Shown: positions 7,946-17,037, counted from the stretch's first letter. The stretch is 64,000 nucleotides of DNA from an uncultured Maribacter sp. (GCA_947493885.1 CANLTE010000011.1:1-64000), one strand, 5' to 3'. The notes: a model not told the origin generated them from the sequence alone. Made by a program: numbers and translations.

Positions 7946-9067
7946 ATGAAGCCTACATCCGTTAATTACATTTCTTCTCTTACTCCATTAAGAGGGTTGG
8001 CTGCTATATTAGTTGTATTATTCCATTATGACATTTGGTTAATGTTACGTGGATTTCCAAGATTAATTAATACAAAATATTCATCTATTATTACAAACGG
8101 ATATTTATCTGTAGACTTTTTCTTTATACTAAGTGGGTTTGTAATTTGTCATGTGTACGGCAAGAGATTAGAAAACCAGACCAGAGCAGTTATAAAAAAG
8201 TATTTATGGGCTAGATTCACGCGACTATACCCTTTACATGTTTTTATAATGCTACTTTTTCTATTACAAACAATTGTTTTATTTGAATTGTTCCCTGAGT
8301 ACGCATTGGAAAAATGGGAATGGAGCAGAACCTTGCCCGACTTTTTTATTCATTTGTTTTTTTTACAAACCACTGGAATTATTAATAGTCCTGTTTGGAA
8401 CGTTGGAGCGTGGTCCATTGCAGCGGAATGGTGGACATACATTTTCGCAATTGGACTCATTCCATTACTAAACAAGGGTAAAATTCTAATCAGTATCATT
8501 TCTTCAATACTAGCTCTATTGGGATTCGTTTTTATAACAAGTCAAAATCCACATCTTACGCTTGACGAATTTTATGGATTAGGTACACTTCGCTGCGTTT
8601 TTGGTTTTACAATTGGCATTGGTGTATATCAAGCATATTTAATATTAGTTAATAAAAAAACAATATGGAGTAAAGATTGGTTATTCTTAGTAACATTTTT
8701 ATGCGCTTTGTCCGTTCTGCATTTTAACATGTATGATGTAATAGTAATACCATTTTTTGCCGTTTTCATTCTTTGCGCTTCGCTCAACAAAGGACTACCA
8801 GCCAAATTGTTAAATTCAAAACCGTTACTTTTTTTAGGTGATATTTCTTACTCCGTATATTTAATTCATCTGTGGTGGATATACCTTTGGTTAATGTGGT
8901 TAGACATATATTTTATACCTAGAAACCCCGACGTGATACCTAGTTTATCACATAGAATTCTATGGCTATCTATACTGTTGGCATTAATAATTGGCTCATC
9001 ATATCTAACCTATAAATATGTTGAAATTTCAGCTCAAAAAAAACTGAGAAAATGGCGAAAGTCATAG
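7946..9067 (+). CDS. Acyltransferase 3 family membrane protein
   Basis: This is a 373-residue integral membrane protein with about ten hydrophobic helices. It starts with the family hallmark SLTPLRGLAAILVVLFHYD, where the histidine near residue 27 is the presumed catalytic residue, followed by SVDFFFILSGFVI near residue 58 and a conserved RLYPLH motif near 95. Members move acetyl or other acyl groups onto cell-surface sugars, lipids or exported molecules; the acceptor here is unknown. It is a single gene with no obvious partner. Its 3' end (KLRKWRKS and the following stem-loop) is imperfectly repeated about 730 bp downstream, at 9773-9866. Confidence 0.9.
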   Translation: MKPTSVNYISSLTPLRGLAAILVVLFHYDIWLMLRGFPRLINTKYSSIITNGYLSVDFFFILSGFVICHVYGKRLENQTRAVIKKYLWARFTRLYPLHVFIMLLFLLQTIVLFELFPEYALEKWEWSRTLPDFFIHLFFLQTTGIINSPVWNVGAWSIAAEWWTYIFAIGLIPLLNKGKILISIISSILALLGFVFITSQNPHLTLDEFYGLGTLRCVFGFTIGIGVYQAYLILVNKKTIWSKDWLFLVTFLCALSVLHFNMYDVIVIPFFAVFILCASLNKGLPAKLLNSKPLLFLGDISYSVYLIHLWWIYLWLMWLDIYFIPRNPDVIPSLSHRILWLSILLALIIGSSYLTYKYVEISAQKKLRKWRKS

Positions 9068-9127
9068 AAACGCAGTATAACATTAGCTATTAGTAACACA
9101 GGTTTTAATGCTAATTTTGTAGTTAAG
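9042..9127 (+). repeat. Imperfect direct repeat with stem-loop, copy 1
   Basis: This covers the last codons of the acyltransferase gene and the following spacer. It aligns with 9773-9866 over the shared blocks AAAATGGCGAAAGTCAT and TTTTGTAGTTAAG. The spacer can fold: TTAGC pairs with GCTAA, and further out TAAC pairs with GTTA. Copy 2 has TCAG pairing with CTGA at the same place, a compensatory change. Confidence 0.7.
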
Positions 9128-9315
9128 TGATTAAAATCTAGGTTACCTACTCTTTAGCGAAATATTAAGCGGATTTTGCTTTGGAATAGTGATTTGAATA
9201 AAAACACAAATTAAAATAATACTTTTACCATTCAAAAAAATTACTCTTATGAAAATGACCATAGCGGAGTATTCAAAGAATATTTACATTTAATATTATA
9301 CAATAAATTAATCCC

Positions 9316-9753
9316 ATGAACAAATTATTTTTATTATTCCTTTTAACAATTGGACTATTTTTCAACTCATGTAATAAAAAAGAAAACGAGTCAATGGAAA
9401 ACGTAGATTTGCTAGGCACATGGACTTTAATAGCCTATATAGATGATGAGGGAGAAGAATTGGCAGATGAATGTTATAGTCAAGATTCTTTAACATTTAT
9501 GGAGAACAACACCTTTAATTACACTTATTACTATAATTATGGTAAAGAGGGTGGTTGTCAAAAGATACAAGATGCTACAGGGTCCTGGGAATATCTAACA
9601 GATAAGATAATTAAGTTTGATTATAGTCATGGAGATTATATAGACAAGGATAAGTGGGAAAACCCTTTTGAAATTTCAGGGGATATTCTCACATTAACTC
9701 GTGATGAAGGGCTTGGAATTTATCTGGAGAAATACAAGAAAAAAAAGGATTAG
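9316..9753 (+). CDS. Lipocalin-like lipoprotein
   Basis: This is a 145-residue SPII lipoprotein: a hydrophobic signal segment is followed by lipobox FNSC with Cys19. The mature part (LLGTWTLIAYIDDEGEE, then TFMENNTFNYTYYY, then a GSWEY strand and ITLTRDEG-type ending) matches the lipocalin-like beta-barrel lipoproteins abundant in Flavobacteriaceae. These probably bind small hydrophobic ligands or serve structural roles at the outer membrane. The ligand is unknown. The gene is flanked by two imperfect direct repeats (9042-9127 and 9773-9866), as if it had been inserted as a unit downstream of the acyltransferase. A related lipoprotein is encoded at 49943. Confidence 0.75.
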   Translation: MNKLFLLFLLTIGLFFNSCNKKENESMENVDLLGTWTLIAYIDDEGEELADECYSQDSLTFMENNTFNYTYYYNYGKEGGCQKIQDATGSWEYLTDKIIKFDYSHGDYIDKDKWENPFEISGDILTLTRDEGLGIYLEKYKKKKD

Positions 9754-9772
9754 AAGTAAAACTTATTAGAGT

Positions 9773-9866
9773 CTCAAAAAACTGATAAAATGGCGAAAGT
9801 CATGGAAAACGTAATGTAAAATCAGTTATGTTTTACACTGATTTTAATGCTGATTTTGTAGTTAAG
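9773..9866 (+). repeat. Imperfect direct repeat with stem-loop, copy 2
   Basis: This is the partner of 9042-9127. It contains the shared blocks and an 8-bp stem AAAATCAG / CTGATTTT, and ends GTAGTTAAGC. The T-A pair of copy 1 (TTAG/CTAA) is a C-G pair here (TCAG/CTGA), so the stem is preserved. Confidence 0.7.
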
Positions 9867-10144
9867 CACATTAGTTCAAAATTTGTCGAATCTTAACATT
9901 TTCCTTTAAACAAAGGAGACAAAAACAAAACAGTTTAAAAAGTTTCCCTCAAAGCCTAATTAAAAAATCAGTAATTTTAACTCATTACTTACCGCAATAG
10001 AGGTATTGGTATTAATAACTCAAAAAAAGTGGTGTTTGTAAGATGACAATATACTTCATGTTCAAATGCCGTAAAAATGTCATAAGCAAACCGTTATCAA
10101 AACATGTTTTCATAAATAACTTTGAAGAAAATTAAAAAACGAAA
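9867..10144. other. Gene-free spacer
   Basis: AT-rich sequence with no recognisable gene or strong hairpin was seen between the repeat copy and the XRE-RDD gene. Confidence 0.4.
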
Positions 10145-10827
10145 ATGAGTTTTATTGGAAAAAAATTAATGAAGCCAGAAAAGTTAAAGGGCTAACTAAA
10201 GAAGACTTAGCTGAGTTATCAAAAGTAAATTTAAGAACAATACAACGCATTGAGAATAACGAAAGTAATCCACGAGGAAAAACGTTAATATTAATCTGTG
10301 AAGTACTAGATATAAATTTAAAAGAATTATTGAATACGAAAAAACAACTTGAAGATAAAACAAATACTAATTTGATTCATGGATACACCTTAGCATCAAA
10401 AGGAATTCGATTTTCTGCAAATCTGTTAGAAACTTTTATCTACATTGCTACTATTTGGTTTCCATACTTGATATACAAGACCTCTTCATTAAAATCTTTA
10501 TTAAACGGAGAAGATTCTAATCCTTTTGGGTTTACATTTGCTGCTATTTTTGGATTAATTGTTGGTGCTATATTTTATCCAATTTTTACTGGAAATCTAG
10601 GGCATAAAATATTTGGATTGAAAGTTATTTCATCTGAATCTGGAAATGATTTCAAAAAAGCTTCGGGCGGAGCAATTCGAGAATTATTAAAAGGAGTATT
10701 TAGTTTTTTCATTGTTCCCATCATCTGGATTCTTTGGGATGATAAAAATCAAAATTTGTATGACAAATTGACTAAAACACTAGTAGTGGAAAAGGATAAA
10801 AAAATCAATCGAAATACCGTATTCTAG
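10145..10827 (+). pseudogene. XRE-type HTH plus RDD membrane protein, frame interrupted at an A7 run
   Basis: The ATG at 10145 opens MSFIGKK and would stop after 16 codons. A shift of -1 at the run of seven A residues (10160-10166) gives the uninterrupted INEARKVKGLTKEDLAELSK and the rest of an XRE helix-turn-helix domain, ending in CEVLDINLKELL. This runs directly into an RDD-type membrane domain with three helices (LETFIYIATIWFPYLIY, FAAIFGLIVGAIFYPIF, and a final helix before the IWILWDDKNQNLYDKLTKTLVV motif). The full product would be about 227 residues. In the zero frame the run is read A-AAA-AAA, the classic -1 slippery heptamer, so the gene is either a frameshift mutant or uses ribosomal slippage. 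The RDD part alone could be translated from a TTG at 10330. Confidence 0.7.
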
Positions 10828-11080
10828 TAAAAAAACAATTTGGGTATATACTCCAATTACTATTATATTTATTCTATATATTAATATCTTAAAGCAGCAA
10901 CTATTATAGGGTGAACAGATTAAAAAAACAGCCAATAAAGGAGCTCTGAAGGATTTTGAGCATATGTATAAAGTCTTCCAAATTTTTAATTTTGTTACTA
11001 AAAACTTGGTTAAGTGCTATATCGAAGATATAAGTGTATTAGCCTCTTTTTTTAAATAAACCATTCTAACGAATTAAAAA

Positions 11081-11656
11081 ATGACTGATTTACAAGAAAT
11101 TTTTATTAAGAAAATGCTGCTTCAACAAGAACACTATTTGAAATTCTGTGAAATATCACAAGTAAAATCATATCATAAACAAGAATTTATACTTACAGAA
11201 AATAGTATTTGTCCATTTGTTGGATTTGTAGAAAAAGGAGTTGTTAGATCGTTCTTGCGAAAAGATGGTAAAGAATATAACAATGATTTTTACTTTAACA
11301 ACTCATTTATTAGTGCTTACAGAAGTTTTGTCACCCAAACACCAGCATATAGTAACATACAAGCTATGTCTCAAACTACCATACGGTATATAACTTTTGA
11401 ACAAATAAAAGAATTGGAAAACATCTCCGATACTTGGAATAAATTCGGAAAATATATTGCTGAACAATTTTTTATAAGAAAATGCAGTAGAGAGACATCT
11501 TTTCTAATAAAATCTGCTAAAGAAAGGTATGATTCATTAATTAAATCTAACCCAAAAATTGAGCAGCTTATGCCACAATATGCTATTGCATCCTATTTAA
11601 GAATAGAGCCTGAGTCTTTGAGTAGAATAAAAGCCTTAACATACGTCAAGAAATAG
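11081..11656 (+). CDS. Crp/Fnr family transcriptional regulator
   Basis: This is a 191-residue regulator with a cNMP-binding-like barrel at about 25-120 (KQEFILTENSICPFVGFVEKGVVRSF) and a C-terminal DNA-binding helix pair, YAIASYLRIEPESLSRIK. Like its paralogues at 800 and 21962 it lacks Fnr cysteines and has an unknown ligand. It lies 52 bp upstream of a cupin gene in the same direction, so the two may form a regulator-effector pair. Confidence 0.88.
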   Translation: MTDLQEIFIKKMLLQQEHYLKFCEISQVKSYHKQEFILTENSICPFVGFVEKGVVRSFLRKDGKEYNNDFYFNNSFISAYRSFVTQTPAYSNIQAMSQTTIRYITFEQIKELENISDTWNKFGKYIAEQFFIRKCSRETSFLIKSAKERYDSLIKSNPKIEQLMPQYAIASYLRIEPESLSRIKALTYVKK

Positions 11657-11708
11657 GGTCTGAATATCACCTAAGTTTGCTCACTAGTAATTCTTAATAC
11701 TAAGAAAG

Positions 11709-12068
11709 ATGGAGTCAATAAATGTAAATAGCAAACTTGAGTTAATAAACGACCTGTGGAAACCTAGGGTTATAGCAGAATTAAATGGACAACATGTAAA
11801 AATATCCAAAGTGAAAGGAGAATTTGTTTGGCATGACCATAAAGATGAGGACGAACTTTTTTTTATTCTAAAAGGAAAAATGATAATGGAGTTTAGAGAC
11901 AAAAAAGTAGAAGTTAACGAGGGTGAAATGATAGTTGTTCCAAAAGGCGTTGAGCATAGACCTATTGCCGAGAAAGAAGTCTGGATGATGCTTTTTGAAC
12001 CTCAAAATATAAAACATACAGGTGATGTTAAATCTAAATTAACAATTGACAAGTACGAAAAAATATAA
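11709..12068 (+). CDS. Single-domain cupin protein
   Basis: This is a 119-residue cytoplasmic cupin with no signal peptide. The first cupin motif is at about residues 39-58 (FVWHDHKDEDELFFILKGK, with two His and one Glu as likely metal ligands). The second is near 75-90 (EMIVVPKGVEHRP, with the fourth His). Such small cupins bind a divalent metal and act as isomerases, dioxygenases or ligand-binding sensors. The substrate cannot be told from sequence. It follows the Crp/Fnr gene at 11081 and is probably co-regulated with it. Confidence 0.85.
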   Translation: MESINVNSKLELINDLWKPRVIAELNGQHVKISKVKGEFVWHDHKDEDELFFILKGKMIMEFRDKKVEVNEGEMIVVPKGVEHRPIAEKEVWMMLFEPQNIKHTGDVKSKLTIDKYEKI

Positions 12069-12289
12069 GCTAACCCTAAATTCCCTGTTTCATTCTTTAC
12101 AGTTATCCTATATAATAAATTCTATTTTTTTTAGGTTTAAATGAAATTGCTATGGCAATTATTAATCAGAGTTTCACATCATTTTATTAATTTGGTTGTG
12201 TCAACAAAAAATTACTAATGTACTTTCTTTTACTCACCTTTTATATAAAACGTTAGAAATCGCACCTTGAAATAGGTTATTACTTAAAA

Positions 12290-13135
12290 GTGATAGAACA
12301 TATTAAAACTATAGAACTACTCGGAAAACCATTATTTACTTTGGTGAGTATAAAAGCACCTATTAAAGTTATCACACAAATGCCTAGTGATGAAGCTTGT
12401 TTTGCTTACATTCTTGAAGGAGGAGTTCATGAGTTTTCGGAAAGTGAAGAGCTCATTGCGCAGCAACAAGAAGCTATTTTATCGAAATGTGGAAATTATG
12501 TTGTTGAAATGCTAGGTAGTAAAACTAGCGGTAATTACCGGTCTCTAACTATACATTTTCATAACAAAGTTATGTTAGATATTTACAAAGACTCATTACC
12601 CTCATTTTTAAAAACAAAAGAGCTTCATCGCCATCCCAAAATGGCAAAAATTGAATCTTCCAAGCTCTTAGATCATTATATTAACGGGATATTACACTAT
12701 TTTGAAAGTGAGTTTTTAGTTACCGAGGATATCCTAATTTTAAAGTTAAAAGAGATTATTTTATTACTTTTTCAAACCGAAAGTTCTGATCAAATTATAG
12801 ATTTAATGAATAATCTTTTTGCTCCTAAAACTTATAACTTTAGGCAAATAATTGAGGCTCACACCTACTCCACAATTAGTATATCCGAATTAGCATCTTT
12901 GGTGCCTATGAGTATCTCTTCATTTAAAAGAGAATTTCAAAAACAATTCAACACCTCTCCTAGCAACTACTTTATTCAAAAGAAAACCGAAAGAGTAGCT
13001 AACCTTTTACGACTTACAGACAAAAGTATTAGTGAATTAGCATATGAATGTGGCTTTAAAAATGTGTCCCATTTATCTAAAGTTTTTAAACTAAAATATG
13101 GTTTACCTCCTTCTCAATATCGTTTGAACTTCTGA
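12290..13135 (+). CDS. AraC-family transcriptional regulator with cupin-like N-terminal domain
   Basis: This is a 281-residue soluble regulator. Residues 15-170 form the AraC-type ligand-binding region, and residues 185-280 the two helix-turn-helix motifs (ISISELASLVPMSISSFKREF and ISELAYECGFKNVSHLSKVFK). The start is a GTG at 12290; no earlier ATG is in frame, and the next Met lies well inside the domain. A small DoxX-like membrane protein gene follows 81 bp downstream in the same direction and is the likely target. This pairing of AraC and DoxX-like genes recurs in Bacteroidota. Confidence 0.88.
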   Translation: MIEHIKTIELLGKPLFTLVSIKAPIKVITQMPSDEACFAYILEGGVHEFSESEELIAQQQEAILSKCGNYVVEMLGSKTSGNYRSLTIHFHNKVMLDIYKDSLPSFLKTKELHRHPKMAKIESSKLLDHYINGILHYFESEFLVTEDILILKLKEIILLLFQTESSDQIIDLMNNLFAPKTYNFRQIIEAHTYSTISISELASLVPMSISSFKREFQKQFNTSPSNYFIQKKTERVANLLRLTDKSISELAYECGFKNVSHLSKVFKLKYGLPPSQYRLNF

Positions 13136-13216
13136 ATCAAATAATTGAGCTTATGGTATAAATTAAAAATCAAATTAATTAACATATTTACTGAAGTAAA
13201 ATAATCATTAAAAAAC

Positions 13217-13564
13217 ATGGTATATAAAATTCTTCAGATAATACTAGGTCTTGCTTTTTTAATTTTTGGAGTATTAACGCTTAACGCCAAGCAAGAGGTA
13301 CTTGACCAAGTTTCTCAACATTATGGTAGACCCATTTGGCTACATTACACTATTGGAACACTTGAAATAATAGCATCTATAGGATTACTTTTAGGATTAA
13401 AAATTAACCCTAGTTTCTCACTTATTTCTGCAACCATATTAGGTCTAATATGCCTAGATTCCTTCATTATGCATTTAATGCACAAAGAATACCTAATTTC
13501 GTTACCATCGTTAATTCTCTTTATAATAGCTTCAATACTTTTATTTAAAATGTATAATAAATAA
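13217..13564 (+). CDS. DoxX-like four-helix membrane protein
   Basis: This is a 115-residue inner-membrane protein with four hydrophobic helices at about 4-22, 45-62, 68-85 and 92-112. Length and helix spacing match the DoxX-like family, and the helix-2 segment IGTLEIIASIGLLLGL is typical of it. These proteins are linked in some bacteria to quinone chemistry or stress responses, but the small forms are uncharacterised. It is probably controlled by the AraC regulator directly upstream. Confidence 0.75.
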   Translation: MVYKILQIILGLAFLIFGVLTLNAKQEVLDQVSQHYGRPIWLHYTIGTLEIIASIGLLLGLKINPSFSLISATILGLICLDSFIMHLMHKEYLISLPSLILFIIASILLFKMYNK

Positions 13565-13689
13565 AAAGGTGAAAACAATAGTGTTTAGATGTGAAACTTA
13601 AACTATTATTTAAATTAAGTATATTGATGTCTGAAAAGTATGTGCTTCTGCTCTAATACTCATCGTCAGCATTAATTAAATAGAATTAA

Positions 13690-14037
13690 GTGAAATATGT
13701 ATTAATTATTACAATAATTTTGATAATTATTGTTGGTTTTTCTTTTAGCAATATTAAGCGTAGTATTTCATGTATTAACGTTGAAAACTATAAACTTCTA
13801 AAAGAGTCTCCTCTAGCAGACCAATTAAGTAAATACCAAATAGTTAGAGAAGAAAATCTGATTAAATTTTCGACCAAAAATGGGTATACACTATTCTTTA
13901 TTAAGCGTGAGGTAAAGGATAATAATTTAAAAGTTACCCTTGTTGGGTTAGATGGCTATGGACTAAGAGATAAAGAGTTTAATAAATACGTTTGTAAGCT
14001 TATTGAAAATGTAAAAAAGGAGACCAATAAAAAATAA
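13690..14037 (+). CDS. Small membrane-anchored hypothetical protein
   Basis: This is a 115-residue protein that I do not recognise. One N-terminal hydrophobic helix (residues 3-20) works as an anchor or uncleaved signal. The remainder is soluble and charged, with two cysteines (28 and 105) that could form a disulfide outside the membrane. The start is a GTG at 13690, directly before the hydrophobic helix. It stands alone between the DoxX-like gene and the TIM-barrel gene. Confidence 0.55.
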   Translation: MKYVLIITIILIIIVGFSFSNIKRSISCINVENYKLLKESPLADQLSKYQIVREENLIKFSTKNGYTLFFIKREVKDNNLKVTLVGLDGYGLRDKEFNKYVCKLIENVKKETNKK

Positions 14038-14262
14038 ATACATTTAACTAAGCTGTAAAAATCCAAAACAAACTACTTATTGTTAAAGTTATGATTAAGT
14101 TAGAATTTGCTTAATACTAAAAAAACGAAAATGCTCCATAGAAAACAAAAAGCATAGCATATGTAATGAGCTTGAAAACCTAAGGTACTCCCAGACTTCG
14201 TTAAATGCAAAATTTGGTCTTTACAAAAAAAAGAAAACGTTGGACATTCTAAATCATCTTAT

Positions 14263-15156
14263 ATGAATCGAAAAAAATTTATAGAAACCTTAGGAGTACT
14301 AGGAACTTCAACACTATTACCTCTACCAAGTTTTGCTATGTTTGATAAGCCAAAGTTTAAAATGGGATTACAACTCTTTTCCATTCATAAAAATATGACT
14401 AAAGCCCCTAAGGCAACCTTAAATGCAGTAAAGCTTATGGGGTATGAAGATTTTGAGATATATGGATTTAACGAAAAAAAAGAAACCTTCTACGGGCTTA
14501 AATCTTCAGAGTTCAAAAAAATACTGGAGGATTTAGAAGTAACTGCCTCAAGTGGCCATTTTGGATTTTACCCGTATCTAAATAAGCCAAATGATGAGTT
14601 AAAAAAATATGTAGACCAGTGCATAAAAGGAGCTTATACTTTAGGTTTAAAATATATTACTTGGCCATGGATTTCTCCTGAACAACGAACTATGGATAAT
14701 TTCAAAATTTTATCTCAAAAACTTAATGTCGTTGGTGAACAGGTAACCGATGCTGGTCTTGGATTTGCTTATCATAATCACGGTTTTGAATTTGAAGACC
14801 ATAATGGTGAAAATGGATATAACATTATACTAAAAGAAACGGACCCTACGCTGGTAAAACTTCAAATGGATATGTATTGGGTAATGCACTCTTCCAGCCT
14901 AACTCCCAAAGAATTAGTAAAAAATCAACCGGGACGCTACGTAATGTGGCACATAAAAGATATGGATTCTGTGACTAGAGATTATACGGAGTTAGGTAAT
15001 GGTTCCATTAATTATGTTGAAATACTTCCCAATCCAACAGCTTCTGGGCTTGAGTTTTGTTACATTGAACAAGGGGGTAACTTCACTCACAACCCTATGA
15101 AAAGTGCAGCAGATAGTGCTACTTACTTTAAAAAACATTTACAACAATATCTGTAG
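14263..15156 (+). CDS. Exported sugar phosphate isomerase/epimerase-like TIM barrel protein
   Basis: This 297-residue protein belongs to the xylose-isomerase-like TIM barrel superfamily. The N terminus (MNRKKFIETLGVLGTS) is a Tat-like signal with the basic RKKF box and hydrophobic stretch, so the protein is probably exported. Barrel strands carry the usual metal-site pattern: EIYGF near 65, FAYHNHGFEF near 168, LQMDMYWV near 202, WHIKDMD near 229 and YIEQGG near 267. Exported members occur in Bacteroidota sugar-utilisation loci and are often called sugar phosphate isomerases without proven substrates. A GH16 lipoprotein gene lies downstream across a long spacer. Confidence 0.85.
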   Translation: MNRKKFIETLGVLGTSTLLPLPSFAMFDKPKFKMGLQLFSIHKNMTKAPKATLNAVKLMGYEDFEIYGFNEKKETFYGLKSSEFKKILEDLEVTASSGHFGFYPYLNKPNDELKKYVDQCIKGAYTLGLKYITWPWISPEQRTMDNFKILSQKLNVVGEQVTDAGLGFAYHNHGFEFEDHNGENGYNIILKETDPTLVKLQMDMYWVMHSSSLTPKELVKNQPGRYVMWHIKDMDSVTRDYTELGNGSINYVEILPNPTASGLEFCYIEQGGNFTHNPMKSAADSATYFKKHLQQYL

Positions 15157-15885
15157 CAGATTATCGCTCTACCATTAGAAGCTTGTACACCACATATTAG
15201 TTATAATACCTCCAATGTTCCTCTTTACCATTAAATTTAAATTCTCTTTTATTAATAAATCAGGAGCTTCTTTTGCCAAATCAAGAAAGTCAATTTTAGT
15301 TTTGTGTTTACTTTCTTCCAGAAAAAATTTAAGCAGCTTTTCTGTGCTGAAGTCTACTCTGGAAGTATAACTTACCATAAGTATTTTTTTTCATTTTAAT
15401 TATTTATTACAAAGGTATCTGATGAAAAAGCAGATAATCATAACCTAGTTTAAGAAATGATATTATATTCAAATTCAAATAAGGCTACATTTAAAACAAA
15501 GGTACATTTCCAATAATTTTACTGCACAAAGTATTTAAATTCTTGTAAGGTATAGTTTCTACATACTAAACCGCAATATTAGTGCAATATCATATTAAAC
15601 CCTACTACTTTTTGTAGTAAAAAGACTACGGTTTAATTCTGAACAAAACCTCAACAACAACTCAACAACCTGCTATACATCTGAATAAACTTTACAAAAA
15701 CTAAACATTTGAGCAACTACTTATAAATTCCAACATATAATATTTAACTTATATTAAAATTAACTTAATAAACGTGTTTTATAGAAAAGGGATTACCATA
15801 AAGTATAGATTCCTGAAATGACCTTGGATGAAGGTTTTTCCAACTTTTATAGAACATAAGCTTTCAAATCAATTTTAATAACAAA
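15157..15885. other. Long spacer before the GH16 gene
   Basis: The spacer contains one doubtful minus-strand frame (15175-15378, listed separately). The rest appears non-coding. At 15605-15629 there are overlapping short dyads: CTAC-TTTTT-GTAG nested with CTTTTT-GTAGT-AAAAAG, then a further GACTAC. This looks like a regulator site for the GH16 gene, though it lies about 260 bp upstream of its start. Confidence 0.4.
15175..15378 (-). CDS. Doubtful small hypothetical protein
   Basis: This is a 67-residue minus-strand frame with ordinary composition and amphipathic helices (FSTEKLLKFFLEESKHK), in a place where no plus-strand gene competes. It has no recognisable domain and no clear ribosome-binding site. 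It could be a small gene, the truncated start of a lost gene, or chance. Confidence 0.3.
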   Translation of the reverse strand: MVSYTSRVDFSTEKLLKFFLEESKHKTKIDFLDLAKEAPDLLIKENLNLMVKRNIGGIITNMWCTSF

Positions 15886-16902
15886 ATGAAAAAACAAAAA
15901 AAAATTACTGCGAAAATTTATAGGTTATTATCATTGAGTATGATTCTAATGCTCTTAGTAGCATGTTCTAGCTCAAGCGATGATACAGAAAAAGAACCAG
16001 ACCCAATTGGAAATCCTGACCCAGATCCGGATCCGGATCCAGACAAAATTGAGCCCTTTGAACTTGCTGACTTAGATCCAAACTTACCATCGTTTGTTTC
16101 TGTAATTGATACAACCCCTGATGATATGGAATGGGTAAAAGTAGAAGCAATGTCTGATGAGTTTGATATTTGGGATGAAGATAAGTGGTTTAATTCCTTT
16201 TGGAATTATGGAAATACACCAGTATATATGAGAGAAGAAAACTCTTCTGTGGTTGATGGTAAGCTTTGCATAAAAGCAACGCTAAGAAATGACCCCGTAA
16301 ATTGGTTTCAAACAGCAAGAGTACATTCAAAAACACAAATTAGTTATCCTATGTACACAGAATGTAGCATGAAAACTTCCAGCATATCTGCTTTCAATAC
16401 ATTTTGGTTAAATAATGGCGATATTAATGATAGAGATGAAATTGACATTGTTGAAAGTAATGCCAATCCTACTGCTGAATGTGCTGACCAAAGCACTAAA
16501 CCTAGTAACTTCCCATGGACACCTTGGGATTTCCCTACGCAAATGAATTCTCAGTATTTCATTGCAAAAGGAGGAGTTACGGAAAGACATGAGGACAATT
16601 ACGATACCAGAATGTTATCAGACGGAAATCCAAATAAAGATAAAACTTGGGATGAAGACTACCATATTGTTGGAGCTTGGTGGAAAGATGCTAGAACGGT
16701 TCAGTTTTATTTAAATGGTGAAGAAGCTGGTCTTGTAACTACTAATCAAGATTTTACAAGAGACTTAGAACTTATTTTTGATTTATGGACTGCAGATGAA
16801 TGTTATTTAGGAGGCTTACCTGAAAAAGAGGAGCTAAACGACGATACTAAAAATACAATGCGTGTTGACTGGGTTCGTACTTGGAAATTAGAAGCTAAAT
16901 AG
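15886..16902 (+). CDS. GH16 family glycoside hydrolase lipoprotein
   Basis: This is a 338-residue surface lipoprotein: the signal ends in lipobox LVAC with Cys27, followed by a flexible Asp-Pro-repeat linker at about 38-53. The catalytic domain (about 75-336) is a GH16 beta jelly roll with the signature EIDIVE at 185-190, where Glu185 would be the nucleophile and Glu190 the acid/base. The beta-bulge spacing (ExDxxE) is the form found in agarases, porphyranases, carrageenases and laminarinases, so it probably cuts a marine galactan or related glucan in endo fashion. The exact substrate is not readable. There is no SusC/SusD pair nearby. A strong terminator follows. Confidence 0.85.
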   Translation: MKKQKKITAKIYRLLSLSMILMLLVACSSSSDDTEKEPDPIGNPDPDPDPDPDKIEPFELADLDPNLPSFVSVIDTTPDDMEWVKVEAMSDEFDIWDEDKWFNSFWNYGNTPVYMREENSSVVDGKLCIKATLRNDPVNWFQTARVHSKTQISYPMYTECSMKTSSISAFNTFWLNNGDINDRDEIDIVESNANPTAECADQSTKPSNFPWTPWDFPTQMNSQYFIAKGGVTERHEDNYDTRMLSDGNPNKDKTWDEDYHIVGAWWKDARTVQFYLNGEEAGLVTTNQDFTRDLELIFDLWTADECYLGGLPEKEELNDDTKNTMRVDWVRTWKLEAK

Positions 16903-16924
16903 TTCTAACATAACTTAAGAGTTT

Positions 16925-16957
16925 AAAAAACCTGTCTAAAATTAGACAGGTTTTTTT
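16925..16957 (+). terminator. Rho-independent terminator
   Basis: A 15-bp stem (AAAAAACCTGTCTAA / TTAGACAGGTTTTTT) with a 2-nt spacer ends in a T tract, just after the GH16 gene. Confidence 0.9.
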
Positions 16958-17037
16958 ATACAATGCAATAATTGAATCAATAGTTTCAACAATACATTTA
17001 TCATTATACCTTAAAAGTTTAGAAAAAATTAAAATCA

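Noticed and set aside
8274..8471. 65-residue plus-strand open frame inside the acyltransferase gene
   Set aside because: It lies wholly within a clear gene in another frame, and its translation has no domain-like pattern.
16013..16045. Short tandem GATCCG repeats near the start of the GH16 gene
   Set aside because: They encode the Pro-Asp linker typical of surface lipoproteins, so they are not an independent repeat element.
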